This document shows, in pieces, positions 1 to 7,686 of a stretch of 10,965 bases of DNA. A program made the position numbers and the translations under genes. The stretch comes from Flavobacteriales bacterium. Lineage in GTDB: Bacteria; Bacteroidota; Bacteroidia; Flavobacteriales; BACL11. The stretch covers positions 1 to 10,965 of the forward strand of contig DUAL01000293.1 in NCBI GenBank assembly GCA_012960835.1. The letters run 5' to 3'. The notes below the pieces were generated by a model. The model searched no databases. It worked only from the letters and a program-made list of their open reading frames with translations, and was not told the DNA's origin. Every line of letters begins with the position of its first letter. The stretch's first letter is position 1.

Positions 1-443
1 GCAACTCCTGGAAGTGGATTCCCTTCTTCCCCAACAAATCCTAAATCCTCTGCAAAAAAGTTGTTCTTTCTGCTAAACATATCAAAATCCCATCCTCTAT
101 CTTTTCTTATTTTTTGTTGTTCTTTTGGGGTTTCGTTAGAGACAACTACAAAGCCAGCTCTATCGTTTAAGGGCTTTGAAATGCCATTGTAATTATCGCC
201 CCAAAGAGTGCAGTATTTACAGTGTATCCCCATATAGAAAATAATAATGAGTTCCGCATTATCTCCAAAAATCTTTGATAATAAAATGTCATTTCCACTT
301 TTGTTCTGAAAAGTATAGTCAGTAATTATCTTGCCTTTTTCTACCGCTATAAGTTTAGCTACTTGCTCTTTTTTTGCAGCAATTTCATCTTCAATTTTTC
401 TTATTTCAGGATTAGTGGAAGGATGTGAAATGATTAATGGCAT
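1..443 (-). CDS. DUF899-family thioredoxin-like protein, 3' end cut by window edge
   Basis: Reading leftwards from the ATG at 443, the frame stays open to the window edge (147 residues visible). After a charged helical N-terminus (residues 12-37) comes GKIITDYTFQN, then a thioredoxin-fold core with the segment FYMGIHCKYCTLWGDNYNG. Its CxxC pair is Cys75/Cys78. A later block, KIRKDRGWDFDMFSR (111-125), followed by a DLGF motif, matches the usual order of the DUF899 / AhpC-TSA-like family. Members are thought to be cytosolic thiol-disulfide proteins, but no reaction is firmly known, so no enzyme name is given. No signal peptide is visible. The gene lies 68 bases after the rlmD stop, behind a terminator-like hairpin, and has its own promoter-like motif, so it is probably transcribed separately. 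Family assignment is from motif recognition; the C-terminal half is not in the window. Confidence 0.8.
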   Translation of the reverse strand, partial: MPLIISHPSTNPEIRKIEDEIAAKKEQVAKLIAVEKGKIITDYTFQNKSGNDILLSKIFGDNAELIIIFYMGIHCKYCTLWGDNYNGISKPLNDRAGFVVVSNETPKEQQKIRKDRGWDFDMFSRKNNFFAEDLGFVGEEGNPLPGV

Positions 444-473
444 TGTAGTTTTTTGCTAAAATTTTTAAAAAGC

Positions 474-507
474 CAAATGTAATAAAAAAACTATGCACGC
501 ATAGCAA
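474..507 (-). promoter_or_regulatory. Bacteroidota-type promoter for the DUF899 gene
   Basis: On the minus strand a TTG (507-505) is followed after 23 bases by TACATTTG (481-474), an exact match to the TAnnTTTG -7 element. The spacing fits the TTG-N17-23-TAnnTTTG pattern described for Flavobacterium. A start site near 467 would leave a leader of about 25 bases before the ATG at 443. The -33 element lies between the terminator stem and the rlmD stop. Prediction only. Confidence 0.5.
484..504 (-). terminator. Possible intrinsic terminator after rlmD
   Basis: On the minus strand, CTATGC GT GCATAG (504-491) is followed directly by seven T's (490-484), starting eight bases after the rlmD stop codon. 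Six perfect pairs with a two-base loop, or five with a four-base loop, plus the U tract resemble a rho-independent terminator. The stem is short and only moderately GC-rich, so its strength is uncertain. Confidence 0.5.
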
Positions 508-511
508 ATTG

Positions 512-1924
512 CTATTTTAATTCCAAAACAACAATATTTTCTACATGATGGGTTTGAGGGAACATATCAATCGGTTGTATGTGTGTTACTCTATACGTCT
601 TACCCATTAGCGCTACATCACGAGCTTGAGTAGCAGAATTACAACTTATATAAACTACTCTTTTGGCTCCAATTTTACATATCTGCTGCACAACTTTTTT
701 GTGCATTCCATCTCTTGGGGGGTCAGTTATAATTACATCAGGAGTCCCGTTTTCTGTAATAAACTCATCAGAAAAAACATCTCTCATATCGCCTGTATAG
801 AAAGTACAATTATTAATATTATTGTTTTCCGCATTTTCGTAAGCTGCTTTTATTCCTTCTTCCACAGAATCGATACCTACCACATGCTTGGCTTGTTTGG
901 CTATAAATTGCGCAATGGTTCCGGTTCCGGTATAAAGATCGTACACCAAATCGTTTTTCGTAATCTGGGCAAGCTCTTTTGTTTTTTGGTACAGAACTTC
1001 TGCTTGTTCTGAGTTTGTCTGAAAAAATGATTTTGCTCCAATCTTAAAGAAAAGGCCATCCATTTCTTCCATAATATAATCTTTACCATTGTAACAAATA
1101 ACTTCTTGATCGTACATAGTGTTATTTGCTTTTTGGTTTATAATGTAGAGTAAAGATGTAATTTCTGGGAAAGTTGTTTTGATGTGTTCCATCAGTAAAT
1201 TGATGTTCTTTTCATCATCTTCATAAAACTGAACCAACACCATCAAATCGTTTGTAGAAGAAGTTTTAATCATTAGGTTTCTCAATAATCCTTCCTGATT
1301 TCTGATATCAAAATAAGTAAGGTTATTTTCATCTGTAAATTGCTTCACAGATAATCGAATAGCGTTAGATGGCTCTTTTTGTAAGTAGCAGTTTTTTATA
1401 TCAATCACTTTATCAAACATTCCAGGTACATGAAATCCAAGCCCATTTTTGTCAGTAATATCTTCTTTCGAATTTATTTCTTCAAGCGTTAGCCATCTTT
1501 TATTAGAGAAAGTAAACTCCAATTTATTCCTATAAAAATATTCCTTTTTACTTCCTAAAATATTTTGATGTGGAGGTAAATCAATTCCTCCAATTCTTTT
1601 TAGGTTATTAAGTACTTGCGTTTGTTTGAATTCCAATTGCGATTCATATTTCATATTTTGCCACTTACAGCCACCACAACTTCCAAAATGCTCACATTTT
1701 GGCTCTGTTCTTCTATCAGAATAAGTATGGATTTTTTCAATTCTTGCTTCCCAATATTTCTTTCTTCTTTTAAAAACCGTTATATCACAAATATCTCCAG
1801 GCACGCCTCCTTGTACAAATATGGCTATTCCATCATGCCTAGCTACCGATTTTCCTTTACTTGCAGTATCAATGATTTCAATATTTTCTAAAGATATTGG
1901 TTTTCGCCTGTTTTGTCTTCCCAT
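512..1924 (-). CDS. rlmD: 23S rRNA (uracil-C5)-methyltransferase RlmD/RumA
   Basis: A 470-aa SAM-dependent methyltransferase of the TrmA/RumA family, which makes 5-methyluridine in 23S rRNA (U1939 in E. coli). Seen in order: an N-terminal TRAM-like RNA-binding region (about 13-67); the 4Fe-4S cysteines Cys77, Cys83 and Cys86 in CEHFGSCGGC, with Cys179 as the likely fourth ligand; the SAM-binding loop DLYTGTGT (329-336); the DPPRDGMH motif (401-408); the catalytic nucleophile Cys428 in YISCNS; and the C-terminal HVENIVVLE with Glu462 as the family's general base. All key residues are present and length is normal. The ATG at 1924 follows the receptor's TAG stop after two bases, suggesting translational coupling. 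Bacteroidota usually annotate this family as RlmD; the modified position (U1939, U747 or both) cannot be told from sequence alone. Confidence 0.93.
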   Translation of the reverse strand: MGRQNRRKPISLENIEIIDTASKGKSVARHDGIAIFVQGGVPGDICDITVFKRRKKYWEARIEKIHTYSDRRTEPKCEHFGSCGGCKWQNMKYESQLEFKQTQVLNNLKRIGGIDLPPHQNILGSKKEYFYRNKLEFTFSNKRWLTLEEINSKEDITDKNGLGFHVPGMFDKVIDIKNCYLQKEPSNAIRLSVKQFTDENNLTYFDIRNQEGLLRNLMIKTSSTNDLMVLVQFYEDDEKNINLLMEHIKTTFPEITSLLYIINQKANNTMYDQEVICYNGKDYIMEEMDGLFFKIGAKSFFQTNSEQAEVLYQKTKELAQITKNDLVYDLYTGTGTIAQFIAKQAKHVVGIDSVEEGIKAAYENAENNNINNCTFYTGDMRDVFSDEFITENGTPDVIITDPPRDGMHKKVVQQICKIGAKRVVYISCNSATQARDVALMGKTYRVTHIQPIDMFPQTHHVENIVVLELK

Positions 1925-1926
1925 TT

Positions 1927-4374
1927 CTAAAAACTAAAAATCAGCTTGATATTTATTTGCCTTGCGGTTAGGTAATTCGGTACGGCATATTGTCTGCCAC
2001 TAACATCAGACACCCAAAGGTAAGATACCGTATTGTTTATTTGTAAAAGGTTGAACACTTCCAAACTCAGCCATATAGAATTAAAGTGCTTACAAAATCC
2101 TTTTTTGCGCTCTCCCTCTTTTATTATCTCTTTCGAAAATCCAATATCCACTCTTCTATAAGGGGGTATTCGTAAAATATCTTGGTGTTTTTCCGATTTT
2201 GGTGGCCCAAAAGTAAGCCCAGTTCCATACACCAAATTAAGATGCATTTTATAGCTTGGGTTTCTGGGGATGTAATCCTGAAAAAACAAAGAAAAATTCA
2301 CCCTTTGATCAGTTGGGCGGGGGATATATCCTGCCTCTTTTTCATTACCATTTGCATCTGTATAATAATCACCAACTATATCTTCTTCTGTTTTCAATAC
2401 CGACATACTCGCCCAGGATTCTATTCCTGGCACAAACTCCCCATTTATTTTCATATCAATGCCTGTGGCATATCCGTTTGCAATTTCGTTTGATAGATAC
2501 CGAATCCGAACATTATCTACCTTATAAGGAATCAAATTCTCCAATTGCTTGTAGTAAATTTCACTTACCCATTTAAAAGGCCTGCCCCAACTGTAAAACA
2601 GATAATCAGCCCCTACTATATAGTGTATAGATTTTTGTGCTTTTATATCCCTATTGATATTCCCCTCAAAATCCCTGAGTTCTTTATAAAAAGCCGGTTG
2701 ATAATAAATCCCTGCTGCTGCTTTAAAAACCACATCTTTTTCCCAATTTGGAATATAAGCCAATGATACTCTCGGGCTTAAAACCAATTCCTCATTAAAG
2801 CTCCAATAGTTTCCTCTAAATCCACTTGTAAGGGAAAAATTACCGATATCCTTAGAGTACTGCAAATAAGCAGAGTTTCTAAAAGAAGATAAATGGATGG
2901 TTGTTTTCAGTAAATCATTCACCGATACTATAAGTGGTGCTTGCAATACAGGATTCTCATAACCTACTGAATCAGGAGTGTGAGGCAAAGTAAAGCCAGC
3001 AGAATCAATCAAATTCCATTCGCTTATTTTGTCTTCTATTTCTTCCTTTTGTACTCTAAATCCCCATTGAATATTTGCTTCTTTACTATTAAAAATTCCA
3101 CTATGCTGAAAATTCAATACTGTGGCATTCAAACTATTTCTGGCATGGTTGATGTAAGTGCCAACTCCTCTGTCGTATTTTACATCCCCAAAATTATCAG
3201 AACCCAAACTATTGTCTAACTGATAAAGCCAATATTGCCCCATAATATCAAAATTCTCTTGTTCCAATGTACGGAAAGCAGAAGTAGTAAATTTTAATTG
3301 CAATTTATCGTTCGGATGATAGGAACTACTCAGTGCCCCAAAATAAGTTTTGTAAGTATCTATTTCTTGCCCATCAAAATAGATAGTGAGTTTCAGGGCT
3401 TCATTCAGGGTTCCAAATTCTGTATCTCTATTTTTAGGTACCATTTGGTAAGTATTGTTAGAAATATTCCCCAAAAAACTCACAGACCAATCTGTACCAA
3501 TTTCATAATTTATAAAGGTTTGAATATCAGTAAAAACAGGTTTGTAATCGGCTTCTGTATCCAAACTTCCCAAAATATATTGAGTTGTTTTCCTTCTAAT
3601 CCCTGTTAAAAAGGAAAATCGATTATTTTTGCTTTTGCCTTCAAAATGAGCTGATCCACCAAGCAATGAAAAATTAGCTGAGGCCCCAAATCGCTTTGGT
3701 GTTTTGTATTTTATATCCAATACAGAGGACATTTTATCTCCATATTTAGCATCAAATCCTCCTGCCGAAAATAGTATGCTCCCTACCAAATCCGGATTGA
3801 TAAAACTAAGTCCTTCCTGCTGACCCGATCGAACCAAAAAAGGACGATATACTTCTATGCCATTTACATATACCAAGTTTTCATCAAAATTTCCTCCTCT
3901 TACAGAATATTGCGCACTCAACTCATTGGCTGAACTCACCCCAGGAAGTGTTTTCAGCAGTGCCTCCACACCTCCAATTGAACTTGGAATAATGGCAGCA
4001 TGCTTTGGTTTTATTCTGCTTAGTGTTTTTTTTCTGCTTTGCTTGTCCTGAATTATTATTTCCTCTTTAATAAAACTTTGCTTTATCATTTGTTGGTTCA
4101 GCACATAATCTTGCCCCATTTTCAGCATTGGGATTCTGATTTTTATCGGCTGATAACCAATAAAAGTAAAGCTAATTACAAAGGATCGGTTTGCTTTTAA
4201 ATGGAGTTGATATTCTCCTTTTTCATTGGTGCTACTGCCCATTTGTTTTCCAATTACAGAAACATTTACCGCTTCAATTGGGGCATTGTTTTTATCGGTT
4301 ACAATGCCTTTCAATGTTTGGGCTAACATTAAATTTGGGACAAAGAAAATAAGTATGAAAATTTGTTTTAGCAT
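1927..4374 (-). CDS. TonB-dependent outer-membrane receptor with N-terminal carboxypeptidase-regulatory-like domain
   Basis: An 815-aa outer-membrane receptor expected to import a bound ligand using TonB/ExbBD energy. The start is placed at the ATG at 4374 because it opens directly onto a signal peptide (hydrophobic residues 5-17, cleavage after LAQ at 19) and lies 13 bases after the upstream stop; an in-frame start further up (4446) would overlap that gene. Residues 20-95 form the beta-sandwich domain typical of Bacteroidota receptors (GIVTDKNNAPIEAVNVSV, then FTFIGYQP). A plug domain follows at about 127-226 (SVRGGNFDENLVYVNGIEVY, with GGFDAKYGD near its end), then a beta-barrel of roughly 585 residues ending in Phe (KLIFSF), the usual BAM signal. 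No SusD-like partner is next to it, so it is not a classical SusCD pair. The ligand cannot be inferred. Confidence 0.9.
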   Translation of the reverse strand: MLKQIFILIFFVPNLMLAQTLKGIVTDKNNAPIEAVNVSVIGKQMGSSTNEKGEYQLHLKANRSFVISFTFIGYQPIKIRIPMLKMGQDYVLNQQMIKQSFIKEEIIIQDKQSRKKTLSRIKPKHAAIIPSSIGGVEALLKTLPGVSSANELSAQYSVRGGNFDENLVYVNGIEVYRPFLVRSGQQEGLSFINPDLVGSILFSAGGFDAKYGDKMSSVLDIKYKTPKRFGASANFSLLGGSAHFEGKSKNNRFSFLTGIRRKTTQYILGSLDTEADYKPVFTDIQTFINYEIGTDWSVSFLGNISNNTYQMVPKNRDTEFGTLNEALKLTIYFDGQEIDTYKTYFGALSSSYHPNDKLQLKFTTSAFRTLEQENFDIMGQYWLYQLDNSLGSDNFGDVKYDRGVGTYINHARNSLNATVLNFQHSGIFNSKEANIQWGFRVQKEEIEDKISEWNLIDSAGFTLPHTPDSVGYENPVLQAPLIVSVNDLLKTTIHLSSFRNSAYLQYSKDIGNFSLTSGFRGNYWSFNEELVLSPRVSLAYIPNWEKDVVFKAAAGIYYQPAFYKELRDFEGNINRDIKAQKSIHYIVGADYLFYSWGRPFKWVSEIYYKQLENLIPYKVDNVRIRYLSNEIANGYATGIDMKINGEFVPGIESWASMSVLKTEEDIVGDYYTDANGNEKEAGYIPRPTDQRVNFSLFFQDYIPRNPSYKMHLNLVYGTGLTFGPPKSEKHQDILRIPPYRRVDIGFSKEIIKEGERKKGFCKHFNSIWLSLEVFNLLQINNTVSYLWVSDVSGRQYAVPNYLTARQINIKLIFSF

Positions 4375-4387
4375 TTGGACTGCAAAT

Positions 4388-5008
4388 TTAATCTTTTCGT
4401 TTGAAGTCGCCATTTCTCCATGCTTGAATAAATTTAGCCCAAGCAAAAGGATTTAAGATAGGGATAATAGTAGGATTTCCCATCATGATGTATTGTTGCT
4501 GCTCCATATCATTCATAAAGTGCTTGAAATTTTCTTTTCCATCATTGGGCATTTGGGCAATCATAATATCCACAAAAGCATTATCGATATTCTTTTTAGC
4601 CCTTGCAATTGCATCATCTGGAATATCAGCCGTGAGGAATGCTTGCTTGAATTGGTCCCTGCTTGGCCAAGGATATACCTTTGTTTCTTTTAGCATTATG
4701 GTATCGGTTTCTAATTTTTGCACTACTGTTATAAAGTTCTCTTTCGCCCACTTTGGTACAATATAAGTGGCCTTTTTATAGCCTAAACAGGAAAAAACAA
4801 TGGTATCGCCTTTTGCTGCTACCAAAGAGAAATAGCCATAAAAGTCACTTATGGTTCCTTTTTGCTGATTTTTAATTAGCACATTGGCAAAAGGGATAGT
4901 AAGCAAGCTATCGGTGGAAACTAGTATGCCCGTAAGTTGTATGCTTTTATCTTGCGAAAAAGCCGAAAAGCAAATTGGAAAAAGGAAAATTAGCAATAAT
5001 TTCTTCAT
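4388..5008 (-). CDS. Secreted carboxypeptidase-regulatory-like domain protein
   Basis: A 206-aa protein starting at the ATG at 5008; a TTG four codons upstream is possible but would spoil the signal peptide. Residues 1-19 are a clear signal peptide (MKKLLLIFLFPICFSAFSQ). Residues 24-85 form one beta-sandwich domain of the CarboxypepD_reg-like type: LTGILVSTDSLLTIPFANV, then GTISDFYGYFSL and FSCLGYKKATY. The rest (about 100-206) is mostly helical and charged, with a conserved-looking ILNPFAWAKFIQAW near the end, and has no function known to me. It probably acts in the periplasm or at the cell surface. It is the first gene of a set with the TonB-dependent receptor (13-base gap) and rlmD. The receptor carries the same type of N-terminal domain, suggesting a shared envelope role, but this is inference. 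Confidence 0.8.
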   Translation of the reverse strand: MKKLLLIFLFPICFSAFSQDKSIQLTGILVSTDSLLTIPFANVLIKNQQKGTISDFYGYFSLVAAKGDTIVFSCLGYKKATYIVPKWAKENFITVVQKLETDTIMLKETKVYPWPSRDQFKQAFLTADIPDDAIARAKKNIDNAFVDIMIAQMPNDGKENFKHFMNDMEQQQYIMMGNPTIIPILNPFAWAKFIQAWRNGDFKRKD

Positions 5009-5021
5009 AATAAAAAGCAAC

Positions 5022-5029
5022 CAAAAATA
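5022..5029 (-). promoter_or_regulatory. -7 box upstream of the receptor operon
   Basis: TATTTTTG on the minus strand (5029-5022) matches TAnnTTTG exactly, 13 bases before the ATG at 5008. No convincing TTG -33 element is found at the usual spacing, and AT-rich DNA gives chance matches, so this is tentative. Confidence 0.35.
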
Positions 5030-5092
5030 AATTAAATTTTGGCTGCTACATCTAAAACAGCATAACTTCTTTTATATTGTTATTAATTCTGA

Positions 5093-5100
5093 TATTTTTG
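5093..5100 (+). promoter_or_regulatory. -7 box upstream of the ArsC-VOC gene
   Basis: TATTTTTG matches TAnnTTTG exactly and lies 24 bases before the ATG at 5125. No TTG is seen at the expected -33 distance. It supports transcription of the fusion gene from its own promoter in the divergent intergenic stretch 5009-5124. Confidence 0.4.
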
Positions 5101-5124
5101 TTTGGATTAAAATTAAAAAATACC

Positions 5125-5913
5125 ATGAAAAAGATACTAATTGTTTGTACAGGAAATTCTTGTCGTTCGCAAATGGCAGAGGCATGGATTAGAAAATTTT
5201 CTGGTAATCAAGTTCAGGTGTTTAGTGCCGGAACGCATCCTGAAAAAGTAAATCCTGTGGCTGTAAAAGTTATGCAAATAGAGTGTGTTGATATTTCTCA
5301 TCACAAATCTAATTTGGTAGATGATTTTAAAGATGTAGATTTTAATTTTGTAATTACCGTTTGTGATGATGCAAAAGAAAAATGCCCTCATTTTCCCTCT
5401 GTTGCTAAAAAAATACATAAAAGTTTTCCTGATCCCGCAAAAGCAAAAGGAACAGATGCTGAAATTTTAGAAACTTATATAAAGGTTCGTGATATGCTAA
5501 AATCCTATTGCAAAGATTTTTTGCAACATGAATTAGGAATAAATGTAAATGAAAATATTTTTACTTGGATTGAAATTCCTGTTCTTGATTTTTCTAGGGC
5601 AAAACATTTTTATGAATCTCTGCTTGGCTTTCCCATTCACGAATCGAGAATAGGAGGGATGCAACATGGTTTTTGGGGTCATACTGCCAACCAAGTAGGA
5701 GGTGCAATAGTAAAAGGAGAAGGTGTTCCATCACAAAAAGGAGCATTGGTTTATTTTGATGGTGGAAATGATTTAAATAATTATCTACAAAAGGTAGAAA
5801 AATTGGGAGGAAAAATAATTTTACCAAAAACTTTAATTGCAAAAGAGATTGGTAATTATGCTATCTTTTTGGATACAGAGGGAAATCGTTTGGCTTTTTG
5901 GTCAAAAAACTAA
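5125..5913 (+). CDS. Arsenate reductase (ArsC, LMW-PTP fold) fused to a VOC/glyoxalase-like domain
   Basis: A 262-aa two-domain protein. The ATG at 5125 is chosen because MKKILIVCTGNSCRS is the normal N-terminus of the first domain; the frame is open upstream but has no family support. Residues 1-137 match thioredoxin-coupled ArsC/LMW phosphatases: the P-loop CX5R (Cys8-Arg14), the redox pair Cys80 and Cys87 in VCDDAKEKCP, and Asp103 in FPDPAK as likely general acid. All three cysteines of the arsenate-reduction relay are present, favouring arsenate reductase over a tyrosine phosphatase. After a short linker, residues 144-262 form a VOC domain resembling COG3324-type proteins: WIEIPVLDFSRAKHFYESLLGF, GGAIVKGEG, then LDTEGNRLAFW. 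That domain has no cysteine, so it lacks the vicinal pair of the ArsI C-As lyase; its reaction is unknown. No arsR, arsB or acr3 is nearby. Confidence 0.85.
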   Translation: MKKILIVCTGNSCRSQMAEAWIRKFSGNQVQVFSAGTHPEKVNPVAVKVMQIECVDISHHKSNLVDDFKDVDFNFVITVCDDAKEKCPHFPSVAKKIHKSFPDPAKAKGTDAEILETYIKVRDMLKSYCKDFLQHELGINVNENIFTWIEIPVLDFSRAKHFYESLLGFPIHESRIGGMQHGFWGHTANQVGGAIVKGEGVPSQKGALVYFDGGNDLNNYLQKVEKLGGKIILPKTLIAKEIGNYAIFLDTEGNRLAFWSKN

Positions 5914-7607
5914 CGCACAAACTCTGCTTTGTAAATAGTTTCGTTTTTCATTTTATCGCTTACCACCAAAGTAAAAGTGTGCTTTCCTTTTGCTAATCCC
6001 TTCTGAATTTTATAAGTCAGCAATTTTTGTTTGTAATCGTATTCCATCAATATCCATTTGCTATCAATTTCTGCCCGATAGGTTTTAATGCCACTTTCCT
6101 TATCTGAAATAGTGCATTTGATGGTTGTCTGTGAGTTAAACTTTTTTCCAGGATAAATATTCACCCCTTTAATAGTCGGTTTAATGGTATCAGCCACAAT
6201 ACAGAAATCACCAAACTCTCGCACTTTTGCTGAAAGCATGCCGTTTCGCCAACTCCCACCCATATACCAAAAACGATTATTTGAATCTACTTTTGCAATA
6301 TAAACTTTGTCTTTTAGTTTTGCTGGAATTTTTGCTTTAAGTGAAATGACAAAGCTTTTGTGTGATGGAACATTGTCGTTATGTACATGCTGCACTTTCC
6401 CATAAACCCCTTGCATAGAGTCTAATTCTAAATACTGAAAATCTAAATCTTCATATAAAGTATAGCTTTCCATGTGTAGCTGGAAGTTTTTTCCCTTAAA
6501 AAGATTTGGCTTCATATAACTAAAATGTTGAGAAAAAGGGGTAAAAGTCATGCTGTTTTCGTTCTTAATATTAGTAGTTGTACTTTTTATTTTAAAAGAT
6601 ACAATGCTTTTATTTTTATAAATGTCCGTTACTTCAAACTGTATTAAATGAGTGGTATCATCTTTAAAATCAAACACTCCTTTTTTGAGCATTTCTTTAT
6701 AAACAGAAAGGCGGTTATTTGGTAATTTGTAACATCTGTGAAATTTCTTTTTGTTTATCTTCTTCTCTTTATAATCGATATGCGCATTGATATATCTGCT
6801 TTCTGCAAAATTGAATTCATCCATTTGGAAATGATAAATTAAATGACTATCCACTCTAAGTTTAATGGAATAAACCCCATTTTTATTATAAGCCCCATTT
6901 AGTTTGTCAAAGGTAGAAATACTGAAAGCAACTTTTCCTTTTACGATAGGTGTTGCCCCATTTAAAGTGTATTGCTCTCGGCTTTTTTTAAGAGCATAAC
7001 TTTTTTCTATTTCTTTCCCATCAAGCATTCCGTCAATTGGGTAAATTTTTATTTTACTAATTGTTGGTTTTATATTATCTGTAATATCAAAATTAAATTG
7101 AAGCGGATTTATTGGATGTTCTGATTTTGTATTTCGAATTTCAAAATGTAAATGTGCTCCAGCACTTCCACCCGTATTTCCTGAAAGTGCAATAATATCC
7201 CCTTTTTTAATTTGAAACCTATCCTTTGGTGGGAAAAGTTGAATTTCAAAACTCTCTTTTTTGTATTGATTTTCGATTACATAATCATCTATTTCTTTAT
7301 TGAATATTTTCAAATGCGCATAAACAGAAGTATTCCCATCTGCATGGGTAATATAAAGTGCCTTTCCATATCCCCAAGTAGAAACCTTAATTCTGGATAC
7401 ATATCCATCAGCAATTGCATACACCTTTTGCCCCTGAACCCCCTCTGTTTTTATATCAATTCCTGAATGAAAATGATTACTTCTCAACTCCCCAAAAGTC
7501 CCAGATAAAAGCATCTTAAAATCGACTGGGGCATGGTAATCTTGTCCGAAAATTGACAAACCAATTATGCTAAAAGAGATAAAAAAAAGAATATTTTTTA
7601 AATTCAT
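5910..7607 (-). CDS. Secreted M23-family peptidase (LytM-like)
   Basis: A 565-aa zinc metallopeptidase, probably periplasmic and acting on peptidoglycan cross-bridges or stems. The ATG at 7607 is chosen because it starts a signal peptide (NLKNILFFISFSIIGLSIFG, residues 2-21); an in-frame start further upstream only adds residues that would bury it. The M23 domain spans about 30-172: zinc ligands His47 and Asp51 in HFHSGID and His154 in HLHFE, with His98 (YAHL) and His152 as the expected catalytic histidines, so it looks active. The rest (about 175-565) is a long beta-rich region with two similar stretches, DNIKPTISKIKIYP (177-190) and DTIKPTIKGVNIYP (473-486). Each probably begins an Ig-like domain; the second continues with DKESGIKTYRAEID. 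The architecture is common in Bacteroidota, often beside zapA and rny. The substrate bond is not known. Confidence 0.88.
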   Translation of the reverse strand: MNLKNILFFISFSIIGLSIFGQDYHAPVDFKMLLSGTFGELRSNHFHSGIDIKTEGVQGQKVYAIADGYVSRIKVSTWGYGKALYITHADGNTSVYAHLKIFNKEIDDYVIENQYKKESFEIQLFPPKDRFQIKKGDIIALSGNTGGSAGAHLHFEIRNTKSEHPINPLQFNFDITDNIKPTISKIKIYPIDGMLDGKEIEKSYALKKSREQYTLNGATPIVKGKVAFSISTFDKLNGAYNKNGVYSIKLRVDSHLIYHFQMDEFNFAESRYINAHIDYKEKKINKKKFHRCYKLPNNRLSVYKEMLKKGVFDFKDDTTHLIQFEVTDIYKNKSIVSFKIKSTTTNIKNENSMTFTPFSQHFSYMKPNLFKGKNFQLHMESYTLYEDLDFQYLELDSMQGVYGKVQHVHNDNVPSHKSFVISLKAKIPAKLKDKVYIAKVDSNNRFWYMGGSWRNGMLSAKVREFGDFCIVADTIKPTIKGVNIYPGKKFNSQTTIKCTISDKESGIKTYRAEIDSKWILMEYDYKQKLLTYKIQKGLAKGKHTFTLVVSDKMKNETIYKAEFVR

Positions 7608-7643
7608 TACTACCTTAAAAATTGTGTTTTGTATAAAAGATGA

Positions 7644-7651
7644 CAAATATA
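7644..7651 (-). promoter_or_regulatory. -7 box for the M23 peptidase gene
   Basis: TATATTTG on the minus strand (7651-7644) matches TAnnTTTG exactly, 36 bases before the ATG at 7607, a realistic distance. No TTG lies at the normal -33 spacing. Confidence 0.42.
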
Positions 7652-7686
7652 ACATCAAAATAGCACAGAAAGTATAAAGAAAAACT

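Noticed and set aside
626..1012. 128-aa open frame on the plus strand inside rlmD
   Set aside because: It is antisense to the catalytic half of a clearly intact RlmD, and its Phe/Tyr/Ile-rich composition is a shadow of that gene.
4375..4446. Longer receptor start at 4446
   Set aside because: It would overlap the upstream gene and place 24 polar residues before an otherwise perfect signal peptide.
1927..5008. Polysaccharide utilisation locus (SusC/SusD pair)
   Set aside because: The receptor is smaller than typical SusC proteins, the neighbouring 206-aa protein is not SusD-like, and there are no glycoside hydrolases.
5554..5913. VOC domain as an ArsI-type organoarsenical lyase
   Set aside because: ArsI enzymes need a vicinal cysteine pair to hold trivalent arsenicals; no cysteine occurs in residues 144-262.
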